Origin: Aspidapion aeneum
Taxonomy: Eukaryota > Arthropoda > Insecta > Coleoptera > Brentidae
Length of the DNA stretch: 64,000 bases
Assembly: GCA_963576565.1 (NCBI GenBank)
Contig: OY755044.1
Location: forward strand, 51,343,847 to 51,407,846
Direction of reading: 5' to 3'
The position numbers were made by a program, and so were the translations under genes. Below, in pieces: positions 23,361-34,549 of the stretch (its first letter is position 1; each line of letters starts with the position of its first letter). The notes under the pieces were generated by a model. The model made no database searches, was not told where the DNA came from, and saw only the letters and a program-made list of their open reading frames with translations.

Positions 23361-25971
23361 ATGATCTTAAAATGATTTTCCCATTACTAACGACTTCCAT
23401 TAGTCTTTCAAATGTAGCTGGGGCATTGCATAGGCCAAATGGCAGCACATTAAACTGATAAAGTCCACTTCCAGCAGAAACATATAGATTTTGTTTGTAA
23501 AATGCAGTCTTCTCTTTATCTCTTTCAAAGATTCCTACTTGCCAATACCCACTTTTCAGGTCAAGAGTAGAAAACCAATATGATCCTGCCAATGTTGTTA
23601 ATGTGTCGTCTATTCTTGGCAGTGGGTAACTATCTTTCTTGGTCACATCGTTAAGTTTCCTGTGATCGACACAAAATCTAGTATTTCCATCCTTTTTAGT
23701 GATCAACACCACAGGAGATGACCAAGGACTTGATGACTCTTCAATAACATCGTCGCTGAGCATTTTATTAATGAGATTGTGAACTTCTTCTTGTTTGGCC
23801 AATGGTAGTCTTCTTGGGGGCTGTCTTATCGGTTGGGCATCGCCAGTGTTGATGGAATGTTGAATAAGGTTTGTGCGTCCCGAACTACTCTTAGTTTCAA
23901 AGATATTACTTTGTTCTTCTATAAACTCTCTCGCTTTACGACATTCTTCTGGAGTGAGATGTTGCCAAGTTGACTGAAAGTGCTGAAGTACCTCCGTTGG
24001 TAACTTACTTTTATCCTCCGAAGTTGGCTCTTCACATCTTGTTACTTTCTGGACTGGCTCAAATATTGCTACCACCTCCCCCTTATTAATTTTGACACTA
24101 TTTGGGAAAATATTGGCGACTCTAATCGGGATGTCTTTATCGGTTTTAACTAGTGACTTTGCAACGAGGTAGGTGTTGGGTAATTTCTGTTGGTTTATGA
24201 GTCCGACGCAGCTTGATGTTTTACTTTCTAGCCTCCCAAAAATGATGGTCTCAATGTTACCGACCAGTCTTGTTGCACATACTACCACGACCTTTATTGG
24301 TTCTTTATTGAAGTGACTATTTGACAAAATGAACTCTTCATTCCCAAATCTTAGGGTATTAAGTTTATTATCAAACGCAAATCCATGTTTACTTATCAAG
24401 TCCATTCCAAAAATAAATTCGTCTTCTATTTCGGCAACCAATACAGTGTGGCGAATCTTCAATCTTCCCAGCTCTAGGTCTATGTCTGTCTGCCCCAACA
24501 CGTCGGCGGATTCTCCAGTCACAGTCTTAAGTGTTATTTTCTTTTCTGTTGGTACTGTGATGTTAACTTGTCTTCCATTTATAAGTCCGTCAATGTTGAG
24601 GCTGTCAGCAGTACGTTTTAAACTCTTAATAGAGTAAATTTTGGGGGCTACCCTTCCATTAGTTAACACCCGCCTTTCCGTGTTGAAAAGTTTTAGTTTT
24701 TCCTGATCTCCTCTTCTGTACTTTGTCCCGCTAGATGGTAGGCGAGACCTCATTTGGACACGACAATTGCGTTGAATGTGCCCTGTAAGTCCGCATCTAA
24801 AACACTTTACATTTGGAGGGGATCGTCTGCTTTCTTTTAAAGAGTCAATCTTCTCTTTCAGTGATTGAAGAATTTGGCTTAGCGTCTTTGAGGGAACCTC
24901 TTGTTCCTTGCTCATTTCTTCACGCTCGTGAATTGAAACAGCCCTTACTTTTGGCCTGGACATATTATTTGATGACTCAATTTCAAGGGCTCGAATCAAC
25001 GCTTCACTGCTGCTATGGAAGCGTTCTCGGCGAAGTAACTTTGCTAAGTCTGTGTCTCGCAAGCCATTAATAAAGCGATCTACCGTGAAGGGATCTCTGT
25101 AATTTTCTGGCATCTCTGGGTAAGCCAAGTACATCAGCCTCCTGATATCTGCTTCATACTCTTGCAATGATTCTCCTGGTCTTTGCTGACGAATATTTGA
25201 TTCTGACCAATGTAAATTTCGCAAGTGTTCGTCTCCATACCTTCTTTTTAACGCTGCCACTAAAGCGTTATAATTCTGTTTTTGTTCGACTGGAATGGAC
25301 CGTAAAAGTGCAGCAGGTTCTCGCAGAGCTACTAACAAAGCTCTAGCTTTTTCGTCATCATCCCAACCATTTGCAGCAGCGGCAGCTTCAAACTGTTGTT
25401 TGTAAGTAGACCAGGAAGACGTACCATCAAAATTTGGAGGCTTAATGTTTTGGTTGGAGTTTACAACACATCCTTGAGTTTTTGTTTGGTTGTGTTCTTT
25501 CTGAAGCTGTATAAACTGTTTTGACATGTCCTGGAATTTTTCTTCCATGGTTTGAAACACTTCTTCCCTAACATTCTGTAGTTTGGTCTCCACTTTTTCT
25601 TCAACATTCTGCAATTTGTTTTGTACCTTTTCTTCTACATTCTGCAATTTATTTTGTACCTTTTGTTCCACACTATGCATTCTTTGACTTATTTCTTCCT
25701 TAAGATCTTCGGTTGCAGTTTTGAACTCTTCTCTCAGCTGTTCGGAGTTGCTCTTTATTTGATCGAAGTTTTCTTGAATGCCATCTAATCTTTGCCTAAA
25801 TGTCTGTTTCATATCGTTCTGGTTTTGTTCAATGGTCTGTTTCATATCGTTCTGGTTTTGTTCAATGGTCTGTCTCATGTCGTTCTGGTTTTGAGCCATT
25901 TGAGCTGCTAGAGCCTGCATCATTTTAGTTAAATCTTCCATCTTGGCCGATCTTTGTCTAGTAAGCATCAA
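23311..25971 (-). pseudogene. Gypsy gag-pol part 1: Gag, protease, RT fingers/palm
   Basis: An 886-residue open frame with gag and pol fused in one frame. Residues about 25-60 carry three 11-mer repeats (QNQNDMKQTIE) and about 105-140 three VQNKLQNVEEK repeats, a long predicted coiled coil. The capsid region is about 170-340. The CCHC knuckle CFRCGLTGHIQRNC is near 387. The protease region near 457 reads LNIDGLINGRQVNITV and jumps directly to PTEKKITLKTVTGE: the D-T-G-A active-site segment expected between them is missing, in frame. RT has FCVDHRKLNDVTKKDSYPLP, STLDLKSGYWQV and LPFGLCNAPATFERLMEVV. It then loses the segment that should contain the Y-x-D-D motif and runs into a wrong-frame tail. 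Not functional as protease or polymerase. Confidence 0.9.
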
Positions 25972-25989
25972 CTTCGTGATAAATCACTT

Positions 25990-26690
25990 AAAACGTGTAT
26001 TTTAGGGCTACAAAGCGAATGTCGAAGTCGGTTTTTCAATATCTCCTCCAATTCTTAAATAGAACCTAATGGAATGTTCTGGAATATACTCTTTCTGCTA
26101 CTAGGCAAATGTAGAAGTCACTTTTTGATTATCTCTTTTGGTTCTCGAATAGACCGTCGTAGAATGTTATGGAATATTCTAGAAATTATTTCTAATTCTT
26201 ACTTTTAAAATAACTAAGCTACTGTCGAAGTCGGTATTTGTGTATCTCTTCTAGTTTTTGAATAGAACGTCGTAGAATGTTATGGAATCTTCTAGAAATT
26301 ATTTCTAATTCTTACTTTTGAAATAACTAAACTAGTGTCGAAATCGGTATTTGTATATCTCTTCTAGTTTTTGAATAGAACGTCGTAGAATGTTATAGAG
26401 TCTTCTAGAAATTCTTACTTTTGAAATAACTAAACTAATGTCGAAATCGGTATTTGTATATCTCTTCTAGTTTTTGAATAAATCAATATCGAACTTCTTC
26501 GAATATTCTGGAAAAAATCACTTACTGTTTTTCTGTCCAATTGTCCTAGCCGGTGGTACTATGTAAGGGTAGTCTTTGCACTATTCAGTTCTGAATATTC
26601 TGGCAAAATCACTTACTGTTGTTCTTTTCAATTGTCCTAGCCGGTGGTACTATGTAAGGATAGTCTTTGCACTATTTATTTCTTTTAATC
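25990..26690 (-). repeat. Gypsy leader with two kinds of tandem repeats
   Basis: Between the primer site and gag. A ~120-bp unit (GTCGAAGTCGGTATTTGTGT ... TTCTAGAAATT) recurs about four times from 26000 to 26490. A ~95-bp unit (CTAGCCGGTGGTACTATGTA ... GCACTATT) recurs twice from about 26500 to 26685. The leader is non-coding; the roles of such repeats in packaging or promoter strength are unknown here. Confidence 0.8.
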
Positions 26691-26705
26691 TCACTTCTGA
26701 CACCA
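26687..26705 (-). promoter_or_regulatory. Gypsy primer-binding site, tRNA-Leu type
   Basis: Two bases inside the 5' LTR, the minus strand reads TGGTGTCAGAAGTGAGATT. This is complementary to the 3' end of animal tRNA-Leu (CACTTCTGACACCA) with one mismatch in the T-stem part. It is where minus-strand DNA synthesis would start. Confidence 0.75.
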
Positions 26706-26707
26706 AT

Positions 26708-27140
26708 TGTTACGGGTTCACAACGACAATTTAAAACTCGCAATTGTTAAAAACGATACGTCAATTTATTTCGACAAATTATGTACAAAAACACGCACTT
26801 AAACTTACTAATAACTTGCTAATAATTCACTACTTTAATCCGCCTATTAACTTCGCGTTAACATCTAGCAATCACTACCATTGGTTATCTCTGACTGCCC
26901 GATGCACGACGTCCGGCCCTATATATAAGGGTCTGCCTACTATTCGAGAATTTTCCATCCTTGTTCGATTCGGAATCATTCCACCCTTTTCTAGAACCGG
27001 ACCGTTCGCATACCAGTTTGTCACAGATAACGCAACTAAAACCTAGATTAAGAATACAACCATAAAATACGTCAACCTAATACTACACTAAACCTAAATA
27101 AATTCTAACTATAAAATTTAAATAACTTAAATTTGTAACA
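26708..27140 (-). repeat. Gypsy 5' LTR (433 bp)
   Basis: On the + strand it begins TGTTACGGG and ends TTTGTAACA, so the ends form an inverted TGTTAC/GTAACA. It is adjacent to the primer-binding site. The 100-residue frame inside also occurs in the other LTR and is not a gene. Confidence 0.95.
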
Positions 27141-27144
27141 ATAG

Positions 27145-27782
27145 TAATTGTCAAGTTTCTAAATTTAGTAGTTTGTTTAGTTTTAAGAGGGAGCTCTACG
27201 TTTGGCATATAATGAGCTTGTAAGGGTTTTGAAATACCACTTTTATGAGAAAAGTATTTAATATTTTTTGATCAAACTTCTGGCAATTAGTAAAGAAAAT
27301 AATTCTTTAGCGCGCATTTAAATTCTTATTTATGAAAATTAAACCTCAACCCTCAAAAAACGTCTCTAAACTTCCTAATTTTGAGTCATTTTTAGTACAT
27401 TATTTTCTCTAGAACCGTTCCACCTATCGCAATGAGGTTTTAAATGCGCGGTGCACTTAAGTCTGTTCTTAAAAGTCCAAAAAAGATTTTTTTAAAATTT
27501 GTAAAACTCTGCTCAAGAAAGTGGTATTTCAAAACCCTTACAATGAGATGTTTGCCAACAATATTTAATATTTTTCTGCCCATATAACACCGCACCGCCT
27601 CCGCAGATTTAACGGCTTCAGTAAATTTTAATAATTTTATAATTGCCATTTATTGTATAGAAATAAGTTTTGATACTTCAAAGAAATATTAAATTTTATA
27701 TTTCAAGCAGTTTCGCGATTTAATAGGTTCGAAATCGATTCAAACTTTGGCTTGAATTACGTTGAAGTAGACACGGACGGGC
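27145..27782. other. Spacer
   Basis: No gene recognised. Between 27180 and 27560 there is a loose inverted pair around ATTTTTGAGTCATTT, with GGTTTTGAAATACCAC (27227) and GTGGTATTTCAAAACC (27520) as its outer exact arms. A decayed MITE of about 310 bp is possible. Confidence 0.4.
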
Positions 27783-27978
27783 GAAAATATATAAAAACAC
27801 AAAATATCGAAAACACAAAATATCGAAACTACAAAATATCGAAAACATACAAAATATCGAAACCACAAAATGTCGAAACTACATTTTATCGAATTACGAA
27901 ATATCGAATAACAAAATATCGAAAATCCAAAACATCGAAATTACAAAATATCGAAAACAAAAAGTATCGAAAATAAAA
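27783..27978. repeat. ACAAAATATCGAAA minisatellite
   Basis: About fourteen imperfect units of 12-16 bp, each centred on AAATATCGAA. The 74-residue frame across it is a by-product of the repeat. Confidence 0.85.
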
Positions 27979-28254
27979 AACTTTTTTAGAGTTTCTTATG
28001 GGATTCTAGATCCTGTGAAACCAAAACGAACCGAGAACCAAACCGAAACCTTTTTTTTTTAAAATTATTTCCCTGAAAAATAGCTTTGGTTTTGTTTCAC
28101 ACCCTTTAGGAACCCGGGAAAGAAGTCAGGGAAGTTTTTGTCTTGAAAAAATATGTTAGAAAGAGAGTTCATAGTCGACCTATATGATTTTTGTTAAGTT
28201 TGGCAAGGCAGGACTAGAATTTTTTTATAAGAAATTTATTTTGAACTAATTGCC
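27979..28254. other. Spacer
   Basis: Nothing recognised. Confidence 0.35.
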
Positions 28255-28420
28255 ATTCGAAGATGTTTTTGAACAAATTTCCGTTTGAAGAAAATGGTTT
28301 CAAACAAATTTCTCTTTGAAGAAAATGTTTTCGAACAATTTTGCATCGGAAGAAAATGTTTCATGCTATTGCTTTCGAACAAATGATTTGCAAAAAACGT
28401 GTTTTCAAACAAATTTCCAC
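28255..28420. repeat. Degenerate ~32-bp tandem repeat
   Basis: Four to five units of the type GAAGAAAATGTTTTCGAACA followed by AATTTC. Confidence 0.7.
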
Positions 28421-29517
28421 GACCCTTTAAATAACGACATTTAAATGGCAGTAGTGGTTGTTATAGGCTGGCTTTTTAATAGAACGAATCGACCAGTGAA
28501 TGACCACTTAAGGAGAAAGTCATTTTAAAATGTCAAAAAAACGTTTTCACTTTGAAAGAAAATTAAAATGGTGGTTGGAAAATGTGTTTATTATTTAATA
28601 GTATGTTATATAAGTGTGAAAACTAGATTAATATTGCACAAGCATTAAATTTACATACCGAGTCGGTGAGGTGAGGTTTGTAATTACAGGGTGATTTTTT
28701 AAACTGGAACAATCAGCATAACTTCTGTATTATTTAAAATAAAGGGCTATATTAAATGGACAATTTATTTGGTTAATTATGACGTCTTTAACAGCCATAA
28801 TATTTTTGCATATCCCTCACTCTGTAGGGGAGAAGAGGGAAATAGAAAGAAGAAAATACCCGAATCCGGTTTTAACTAAAAAACTTCGTTTAAATGTTAG
28901 ATAGATGTTTTGGTTTACAAACGAATTTAAACCATAAAAATGTACACAACAAAAAACGTAAAAATGCATTTTTGTCATCAAAAATATTTTCGTTGTTTTT
29001 TTTGTTTGTGATAGGTTTTGGTTAAAATCATTAAAAACTTTCTTTTTAACTTTTAAGACTTTGCCATGACTTTTCTTTTTATTTTATTGTTTAAATTTTT
29101 TCCAAGTTTTTTTCAAGCTCTTCTTTATTCGTCATCTTGCCCCCAGGTAAAATTTTGTAGTAAAAAATAAAAGATAAAAACAAAAAACGACCAAAGATGG
29201 TCATTTATATGTTCTTATATTAAAAATAAAATAAATATTTTCCTAGTTACTAACAAATATTATTCTTCCCTTAGATTTTTGTGCAAAAGCTTATTTTTCG
29301 GCAAAAAATTTTATAAGCGACGACTCGAATTATAGGTCATGAGCCAATGTACTATTATTATTCTTACGTGCTCTATCTATCTTTAACCCATAAAACTTTG
29401 ACTTTACAGAGTTCTACCAGTACAGTAATAAACTCGTTGCCATTTATAAATTTTGCGTTAAATTGAGTTCGTTAACTCGCTCTCCCCTACAGGTTGTGAC
29501 AATATAGAGAAAGATTT
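28421..29517. other. Spacer, no gene
   Basis: Non-coding, A+T-rich. A TTACAGGGTGATTTTTTAAA motif at about 28684 resembles the MITE ends elsewhere but has no recognised partner. Confidence 0.4.
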
Positions 29518-29614
29518 ACATTTGGATTTGGATTTGGATTTGGGTTTAGATTTCGATTTAATTTTAGATTTAGATTTAGATTTAAATGAACATTTAGATT
29601 TACATTTAGATCGG
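29518..29614. repeat. (GATTTG/GATTTA)n simple repeat
   Basis: A hexamer array drifting from GGATTT to AGATTT and ending in ACATTTAGATC. A short TAGGTTAGGTTAGG run follows at about 29632-29647. Confidence 0.85.
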
Positions 29615-29739
29615 TTATAAAGCAAAAAGGTAGGTTAGGTTAGGTTTTTTAAATATTGTATACAAAACTATATTTTGTGTCCAAAAGTCCAATAAGCAAT
29701 TCATTTGTCCTGAGGAGTCCAGTGGTGGACCTAGGCTCT

Positions 29740-30070
29740 AAAAATGCTTACATTTTGAGAAAATGACATAAAACTGAATAATTTTGGTTTATTTTGTATA
29801 TAGAATGGAAATACAAAGGAAACGGGTGTACTGCTAAAACTTCAGGGTTTGTATCTCAGCAAGGGTACTACCCAGATAACAACTCAACTTTTCGTGCACA
29901 CTAAATCCAAGATGGCGGGGAAAGCCGTCCCCGCAAGGCCGAAAACCCAAATTTTTTTAGGACTCCAATGCGAACAACACATGTCAAAATCGCGACCACA
30001 CCTACTTTTGCAAGGGTCCTTTTTCGCTTTAATGATTGGCCTACTGTGGAAAAAAGTGTATCATCCTAAC
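29740..30070 (+). repeat. Single copy of the 38.0-40.1 kb foldback arm
   Basis: Shares collinear blocks with 39640-40085: the GAAACGGGTGT block, the CAGGGTTTGTATCTCAGCAA block, GACTCCAATG and TGTCAAAATCGCGAC. The partner arm is not present here. Confidence 0.7.
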
Positions 30071-30620
30071 ACCCACGAGAAGTGACTTTTTCGTACTTAA
30101 TTGCTGGGCGAGCAATCGCGTGCGGAAAACTTGCACTTTCCGCACCTGTTCGGTAAACTACTATTTTATTTAAATATAATAAGTCTATTATATCAACCAG
30201 TTACGTAGGTAATTTTTTTAGTTTATTACAAAACAAATAGTATTTATTATTAAAGTGGAAATTTGACTTTTTCTTTATCGTAAAAATAAAATAGTTGAAA
30301 TAGTGCAGGCGCTGTAGGTGGTTGAATATGCAAAATATGAGGAGCGCAATTTGACAATGATTTCTAGCTGAAAATAGGTCACAGATTAACGATCTGGATG
30401 TTGCCAAGCCAGATTTTGGTCCAATTTTTTTTATCCCCCCTCCTCTTATAATCGTGTTTGAATTTCTGAATTTTTAACTAAGTTGACGCCCTAAAACCAC
30501 AATGACACAGAAATGCATCAAAAATGTGTGAAATCTAATCTAAAAATAATTATATTAGTTTTTTAAATTCTTGCTGCAAAAACCCCCCAGATCCTCCAAA
30601 AACGTATAATTTTTAGGTAG
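30071..30620. other. Spacer
   Basis: No gene recognised; the 68-residue minus frame at 30201-30407 has no motif. Confidence 0.4.
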
Positions 30621-31610
30621 GCCCAATGACACTCTCCAGTGGCGTCCGTTTATTGAAGTAATGTAAACAAATTAAAAAAAGAAATTGTTTATTACATGTT
30701 ATACCCCATTTTCTTAAAAATCAAGCTTTTTATCAAAAATTGTGTCCTATAGTCGATTGTAGACTATCTTTCCTTTTAAATGATGTATAACAAGGCATGA
30801 TTTGTTTTATTTTGAAAAATCACTAAACTGAACCAATTTTTTACAAGTTTTATCCAATTTTCTCAAAAACTAAGCTTTTTGTGAAATAAATTATTTTACA
30901 CTTTATTGTAGAAAATTAAATTCCCTTTTTAAAAATGTATAAGTCAGTGTAATCAGACTAATAGCAAACTCTCCAGCAGCGTCTGTTTTTTCAGAAAAAA
31001 TTAAAAAACGAAATGTTTGTCACATGTTTCACCCGATTAGCTTGAAAACCAAGCCCTCTTTTAAAAATACTGTTATATAGTCGATTATAGGCAATAAAAT
31101 TTCCTTTAAAACGCTGTACCACAAAGCATGATTTATCTTTAGATTAAAACTTCACAGGCGTCCGTAAATAAAATCAATTTTTACAAATCACCAAACAAAT
31201 TAATTTTTTTACAGGTTTTATCCAATTTTCTCAAAAACTAAGCTCAACTAAAAAAAACTGTTCAATACTTTGTTGTAGAAAATAAAATTTCCTTTTTAAC
31301 GATGTGTAAATCAGGAAAGTTTAATTGATGACAAACTCTCCAGTGACGTCCGTAAATGGGGGTCTTTTAAAAAATAAATAAATATAAACATTTTTGTTAC
31401 AAGTTTTACCCGATTTTCCAAAAAACCAAGTCTTTATCAAAAAATGTCTTTATACTTGATTGTAGAAAATATCCTTTTAAACGATGTATAACAAAGTAAG
31501 AAAAATTAAATTTTTAAAACTTTGGGGACGTCCGTAAATTAAATCAATGTTTAAAACTCAACAAACAAATTAATTTTGGTTGGATTTTTTTTAAGATACT
31601 TAAAATTTAA
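30621..31610 (+). repeat. Tandem array of a ~180-bp repeat (direct)
   Basis: Five to six units. The marker GGCGTCCGT or variant is at about 30644, 30981, 31160, 31349 and 31530, giving spacings of 337 (two units, one marker lost), 179, 189 and 181. Each unit also contains an ATTTTCTCAAAAACTAAGCT-like block and a TTTCCTTTTAAACGATGTAT block. Units differ substantially, so the array is old. Confidence 0.8.
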
Positions 31611-31880
31611 ATAAGTGGCGGTACTAGGCCATCCCCCTCTCATCCATCTAATCTTCCCTACAAAACTATGGCGCAGGATGTGGAGAAAAGGTGACGAGCG
31701 ATCACCTTTGCTGCTACAGCTTAGCTGCAGCTACGTACCTAGAATCTTTTTTCGGAGAGAGTTTTATATTTTTATTGTGGAGGAGGGATGTGAGGGAGGG
31801 TGGGGAGGTTCGAGGGGTGCGAAGACACTCAATGCAGATGGCGGCTATGGTGTGGTGCGTTTCATTTAGTAATTTTTAAA
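31611..31880. other. G+C-richer insertion between repeat arrays
   Basis: Base composition differs sharply from the flanks. It starts AGTGGCGGTACTAGGCC, reminiscent of a hAT terminus, but no matching right end is seen. The two frames inside (84 and 62 residues) have no domain. Confidence 0.4.
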
Positions 31881-32265
31881 AATTTATTTCATTTACGGAC
31901 GCGCCTGAAGTTTTAAAAATGAAATTACTCTTACCGTGCTATACATCATTTAAAAGAAAATTTGATTTTCTACAATCAGCTATGGGCCATATTTCTTCCA
32001 GAAAGCTTGTTTTTTTTGGAAAATCGGGTAAAACATGTGTCAAAATTTATTTTATTTTTTTTTTGTTTTATTTGACCCTTATATACGAACGTTGCTGGAG
32101 AGTTTGTTATTAACCAAACCTTATGACTTATATATCGATAAAAAATAAATTTTATTTTTTGCAATAAAGTTTAGAATACATTTTTCCCAATTAGGCGCTG
32201 ACTCGTGACGTAGGTTGACATTAGCACCCCATTGACACCCCGACATAAATTGTAATTTTGGAACA
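31881..32265 (-). repeat. ~180-bp repeat family, inverted, with terminal module
   Basis: Units in the opposite orientation to 30621-31610 (TTTACGGACGCGCCTGAAG; GAACGTTGCTGGAGAGTTTG). They end in a module GGCGCTGACTCGTGACGTAG ... AGCACCCC at about 32193-32255 that recurs inverted at 56795-56865. Confidence 0.75.
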
Positions 32266-33207
32266 TACTCATTTGCATCTCTTTTGAATGCACAGTATAT
32301 TCATTTTATTGCTGTCTAACTCATAGCGCTGCTGGAAGACGGATTGTCAAAAATTTGGCAAAATGGATGCCATTAGATAATTTTTATTCAATACAGAATA
32401 TTTTTAAAAGTTTATTTCGACTGTGTTAATTGTGAAAACGATCTTTTAGTATCTTGATGCAAAGCGGATTTCCCGCTATCTAGAAAGGTAAGTTTTATTT
32501 AGTTTATAGTATTAAAAAAGGGTGAAATTGAAAAAAAAAAACTTTGCTATAAATTTTATAGCCATAATGTAAGCAAATAAAAACTTTAATTTTTTGCCTA
32601 AAATCATACTAAAGGAAGCGAAAACATGACAAAATGCTAAAAATATATAAAAGGAGAAATTTTAAATAATAGTTTCTGTCATCTAGTATAAGTAAGGGCT
32701 GATTTATTTAGAAATGCAATGGACATAATTTAAGCTTGTTGCCTCGTTTCGTAGATATCTATCTTTTTTCCACCTATGTAGTAATGGTGCTTAAGACATA
32801 TAAATTTCAAGGCTCTCAACACCTTCATACTTTATGAAAAACCTTCATATTTTTCATATTTTCCCCAATGAAGAAATTTTGTCATAGAATAAGTGTGGAA
32901 ATTTTAAATATTTTGCCTAGTCTTGAATTTTGAGTTCCTTTTAGTTTATTATTAGTTTGTTGCCTTTGAGAAAGTCTGAATAAAGTAGTGCTTTTTTGCC
33001 TTTTGTTTTATTATTCTTATGTTTGTTGCAATTTTTATGTTAATTAGTTGTTTTGGACATCCATGGTTAGTTCTAAAAAAGTCTAATTGTAATATTAAGT
33101 TTGATCTCGGAATAGGTGTTTAAAGTTATACCAAGTATTTATGGAGTAAACTTAAGTGTTCTGTGTGAGTGTGAGAAAACTTTTGGACATATCAAGATCT
33201 TTACACT
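32266..33207. other. Spacer
   Basis: No gene recognised. Confidence 0.4.
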
Positions 33208-33441
33208 GAAGAACTACAAATAATTACCAGAAATAGGCAAAAACTTTTTCTACCAGTACATAGATCATCGTTTTTTGAAAAATCACCTCACTATAGTGCA
33301 ATAAAAGCTTTTGAAATACTTCCAAATGCAATCAAGCAAATTGAAAATTTAGAAAAGTTTAAAACAGCAGCTACAGCTTTTCTTCTAAAAAAGTGCTACT
33401 ATAGTTTTCATTTTCAAGAGTTTCTTTGGATTAACTTATAA
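33208..33441 (+). pseudogene. C-terminus of a Jockey/CR1-like LINE reverse transcriptase
   Basis: Translation gives EELQIITRNRQKLFLPVHRS, FFEKSPHYSAIKAFEILPNA and FKTAATAFLLKKCYYSFHFQ, then EFLWINL and a stop at 33439-33441. The pattern R-N-R, F-x-x-S-P-x-Y, LP-x-x-I and LL-x-x-x-YS is the C-terminal end commonly seen in insect Jockey- or CR1-type ORF2. Only about 78 residues survive; the element is strongly 5'-truncated. Its 3' UTR continues to 34745 but is interrupted by the Penelope-like element. Clade assignment is tentative. Confidence 0.6.
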
Positions 33442-33563
33442 AATCTTAAAAGTGTATTTATGTATGTGTGCCTGTATGTTTGCTATTTATTAATATGTTA
33501 ACTATATTTATTAATGCAAACAAGGCTTTTTGTACTTCGTTTAAAATTTATTCAAAATTTCTT

Positions 33564-33602
33564 GGCAAAGCGCTTTCGGTCTATATGACCATCATCAGTG
33601 CC
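33564..33602 (-). ncRNA. Hammerhead ribozyme motif (left Penelope terminus, inverted)
   Basis: Same structure on the minus strand: GGCA, CTGATGA, stem II GGTC/GACC with a different loop (ATATA), GAA, AGCGCT, T, TGCC. The stem is kept while the loop differs between the two termini, as expected if the fold was selected. Confidence 0.65.
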
Positions 33603-33605
33603 TTT

Positions 33606-34049
33606 AAAAATCTTAGAAAATTATTGTCTATCACCAAGGATAAAAAAGAAAAACTGAAGAAAAGTGGAATCTACCAACTAGAATGTGGCACATACAAAGC
33701 TGCATACATTGGCCGGACCAGCAGGAACAAAGAGCACATAAAAACTCCAGACAAATCAGCCTTTGGCAATCACATTCACACTACCAAACACTCTTTCAGC
33801 CCAAAAACCAACTCAAAAATCCTTCACCACATCACAAGTAAAAACTTCACAAGATTAGATTTCACCGAAGATGTCGAAATAAGCAGTGAACTAAATAAAA
33901 ACCCAAATAATTGTCTAAACAAGCAGGCAACCCTCAGAAGAAGCTTCATCCCTCTCCACAGAAGACTGATAGACCCAGAACCCCCACCTTACAGGAACAC
34001 TCTAGAGTCAAATAACAGCCAGGTGAGACTGAGACTAACATCCATATAA
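33606..34049 (+). pseudogene. Penelope GIY-YIG endonuclease domain
   Basis: The C-terminal ~148 codons of a longer frame, whose upstream part is read from the inverted terminal repeat and is not coding. Motifs: KDKKEKLKKSGIYQLECGTY and AAYIGRTSRNKEH (GIY and YIG with the catalytic Arg region), KSAFGNHIHTTKHSF, and RLDFTEDVEISSELNKN with the catalytic Glu region. Penelope endonucleases usually have C-x2-C between GIY and YIG; here it is C-G-T-Y, so the second Cys is lost. The stretch between TSR and KEH is shorter than usual. In intact elements the domain nicks target DNA. RT is absent, so this copy is dead. Confidence 0.85.
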
Positions 34050-34549
34050 AAAATTACTCTCTCACTAATACTCATTCACACAGACACACAAAATTCCATT
34101 TCACACCATTCGAGTTTTACACACACACAACACTCTAAAATATCCTTATGCATTATATTCCAACATAAAACATGCTTAAGTAATCCTTCACCAGAATTTA
34201 AAAAACCCCTTCAATGAAAGCCTTTTTTAAAATATCTTCATCGAAAGCTACGTCATGATAAACAATACTATAACCTCGAAAAGAATTACGACGCAATAAA
34301 CAAAAAGTCATTATTTTACTAGTCAATTTTAAATAAAGAATAATATAATAGTACTATAACTGTAAAATGTACCTGAAATTTTTTTTAAATATTTTAAGTA
34401 GTTTGTAAGTTTTTTAAAATTGTGCTGTCCTGTAATGTACAACCATAGACTGAAGAACCAGATTTTAAAATTTTAACTAGCTGTAAGTAATACCATAATT
34501 TTCCATTTTGACTTAATTTTAATAACATGTTTTGTTCTCTTACAGTTAA

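Larger units (their letters stand above)
20796..27140 (-). mobile_element. Complete but inactivated Ty3/Gypsy retrotransposon (- strand)
   Basis: A 6345-bp element with two 433-bp LTRs flanked by ATAG at 20792-20795 and 27141-27144, the 4-bp target duplication typical of Gypsy. Reading on the minus strand: LTR, tRNA-Leu-type primer site, repeat-rich leader, gag, protease, RT, RNase H, integrase with GPY/F end, purine tract, LTR. There is no envelope-like frame. The LTRs differ at about 6 positions (roughly 1.4%), so the insertion is fairly young. Even so, the body carries several short deletions that remove catalytic motifs. Confidence 0.95.

Noticed and set aside
27752..27976. 74-residue Lys/Tyr/Ile-rich frame
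   Set aside because: Translation of the AAATATCGAA minisatellite.
27783..27978. CRISPR-like array
   Set aside because: Units are short, imperfect and without unique spacers, and the setting is eukaryotic.
31615..31879. Frames of 84 and 62 residues in a G+C-richer island, possibly an exon
   Set aside because: No domain, no splice context, overlapping frames of equal quality, and the island is flanked by inverted repeat arrays.
33468..33605. N-terminal part of the 193-residue Penelope frame as protein
   Set aside because: It is read through the inverted terminal repeat; the mirror-image frame at 34394-34654 is the same repeat translated from the other end.
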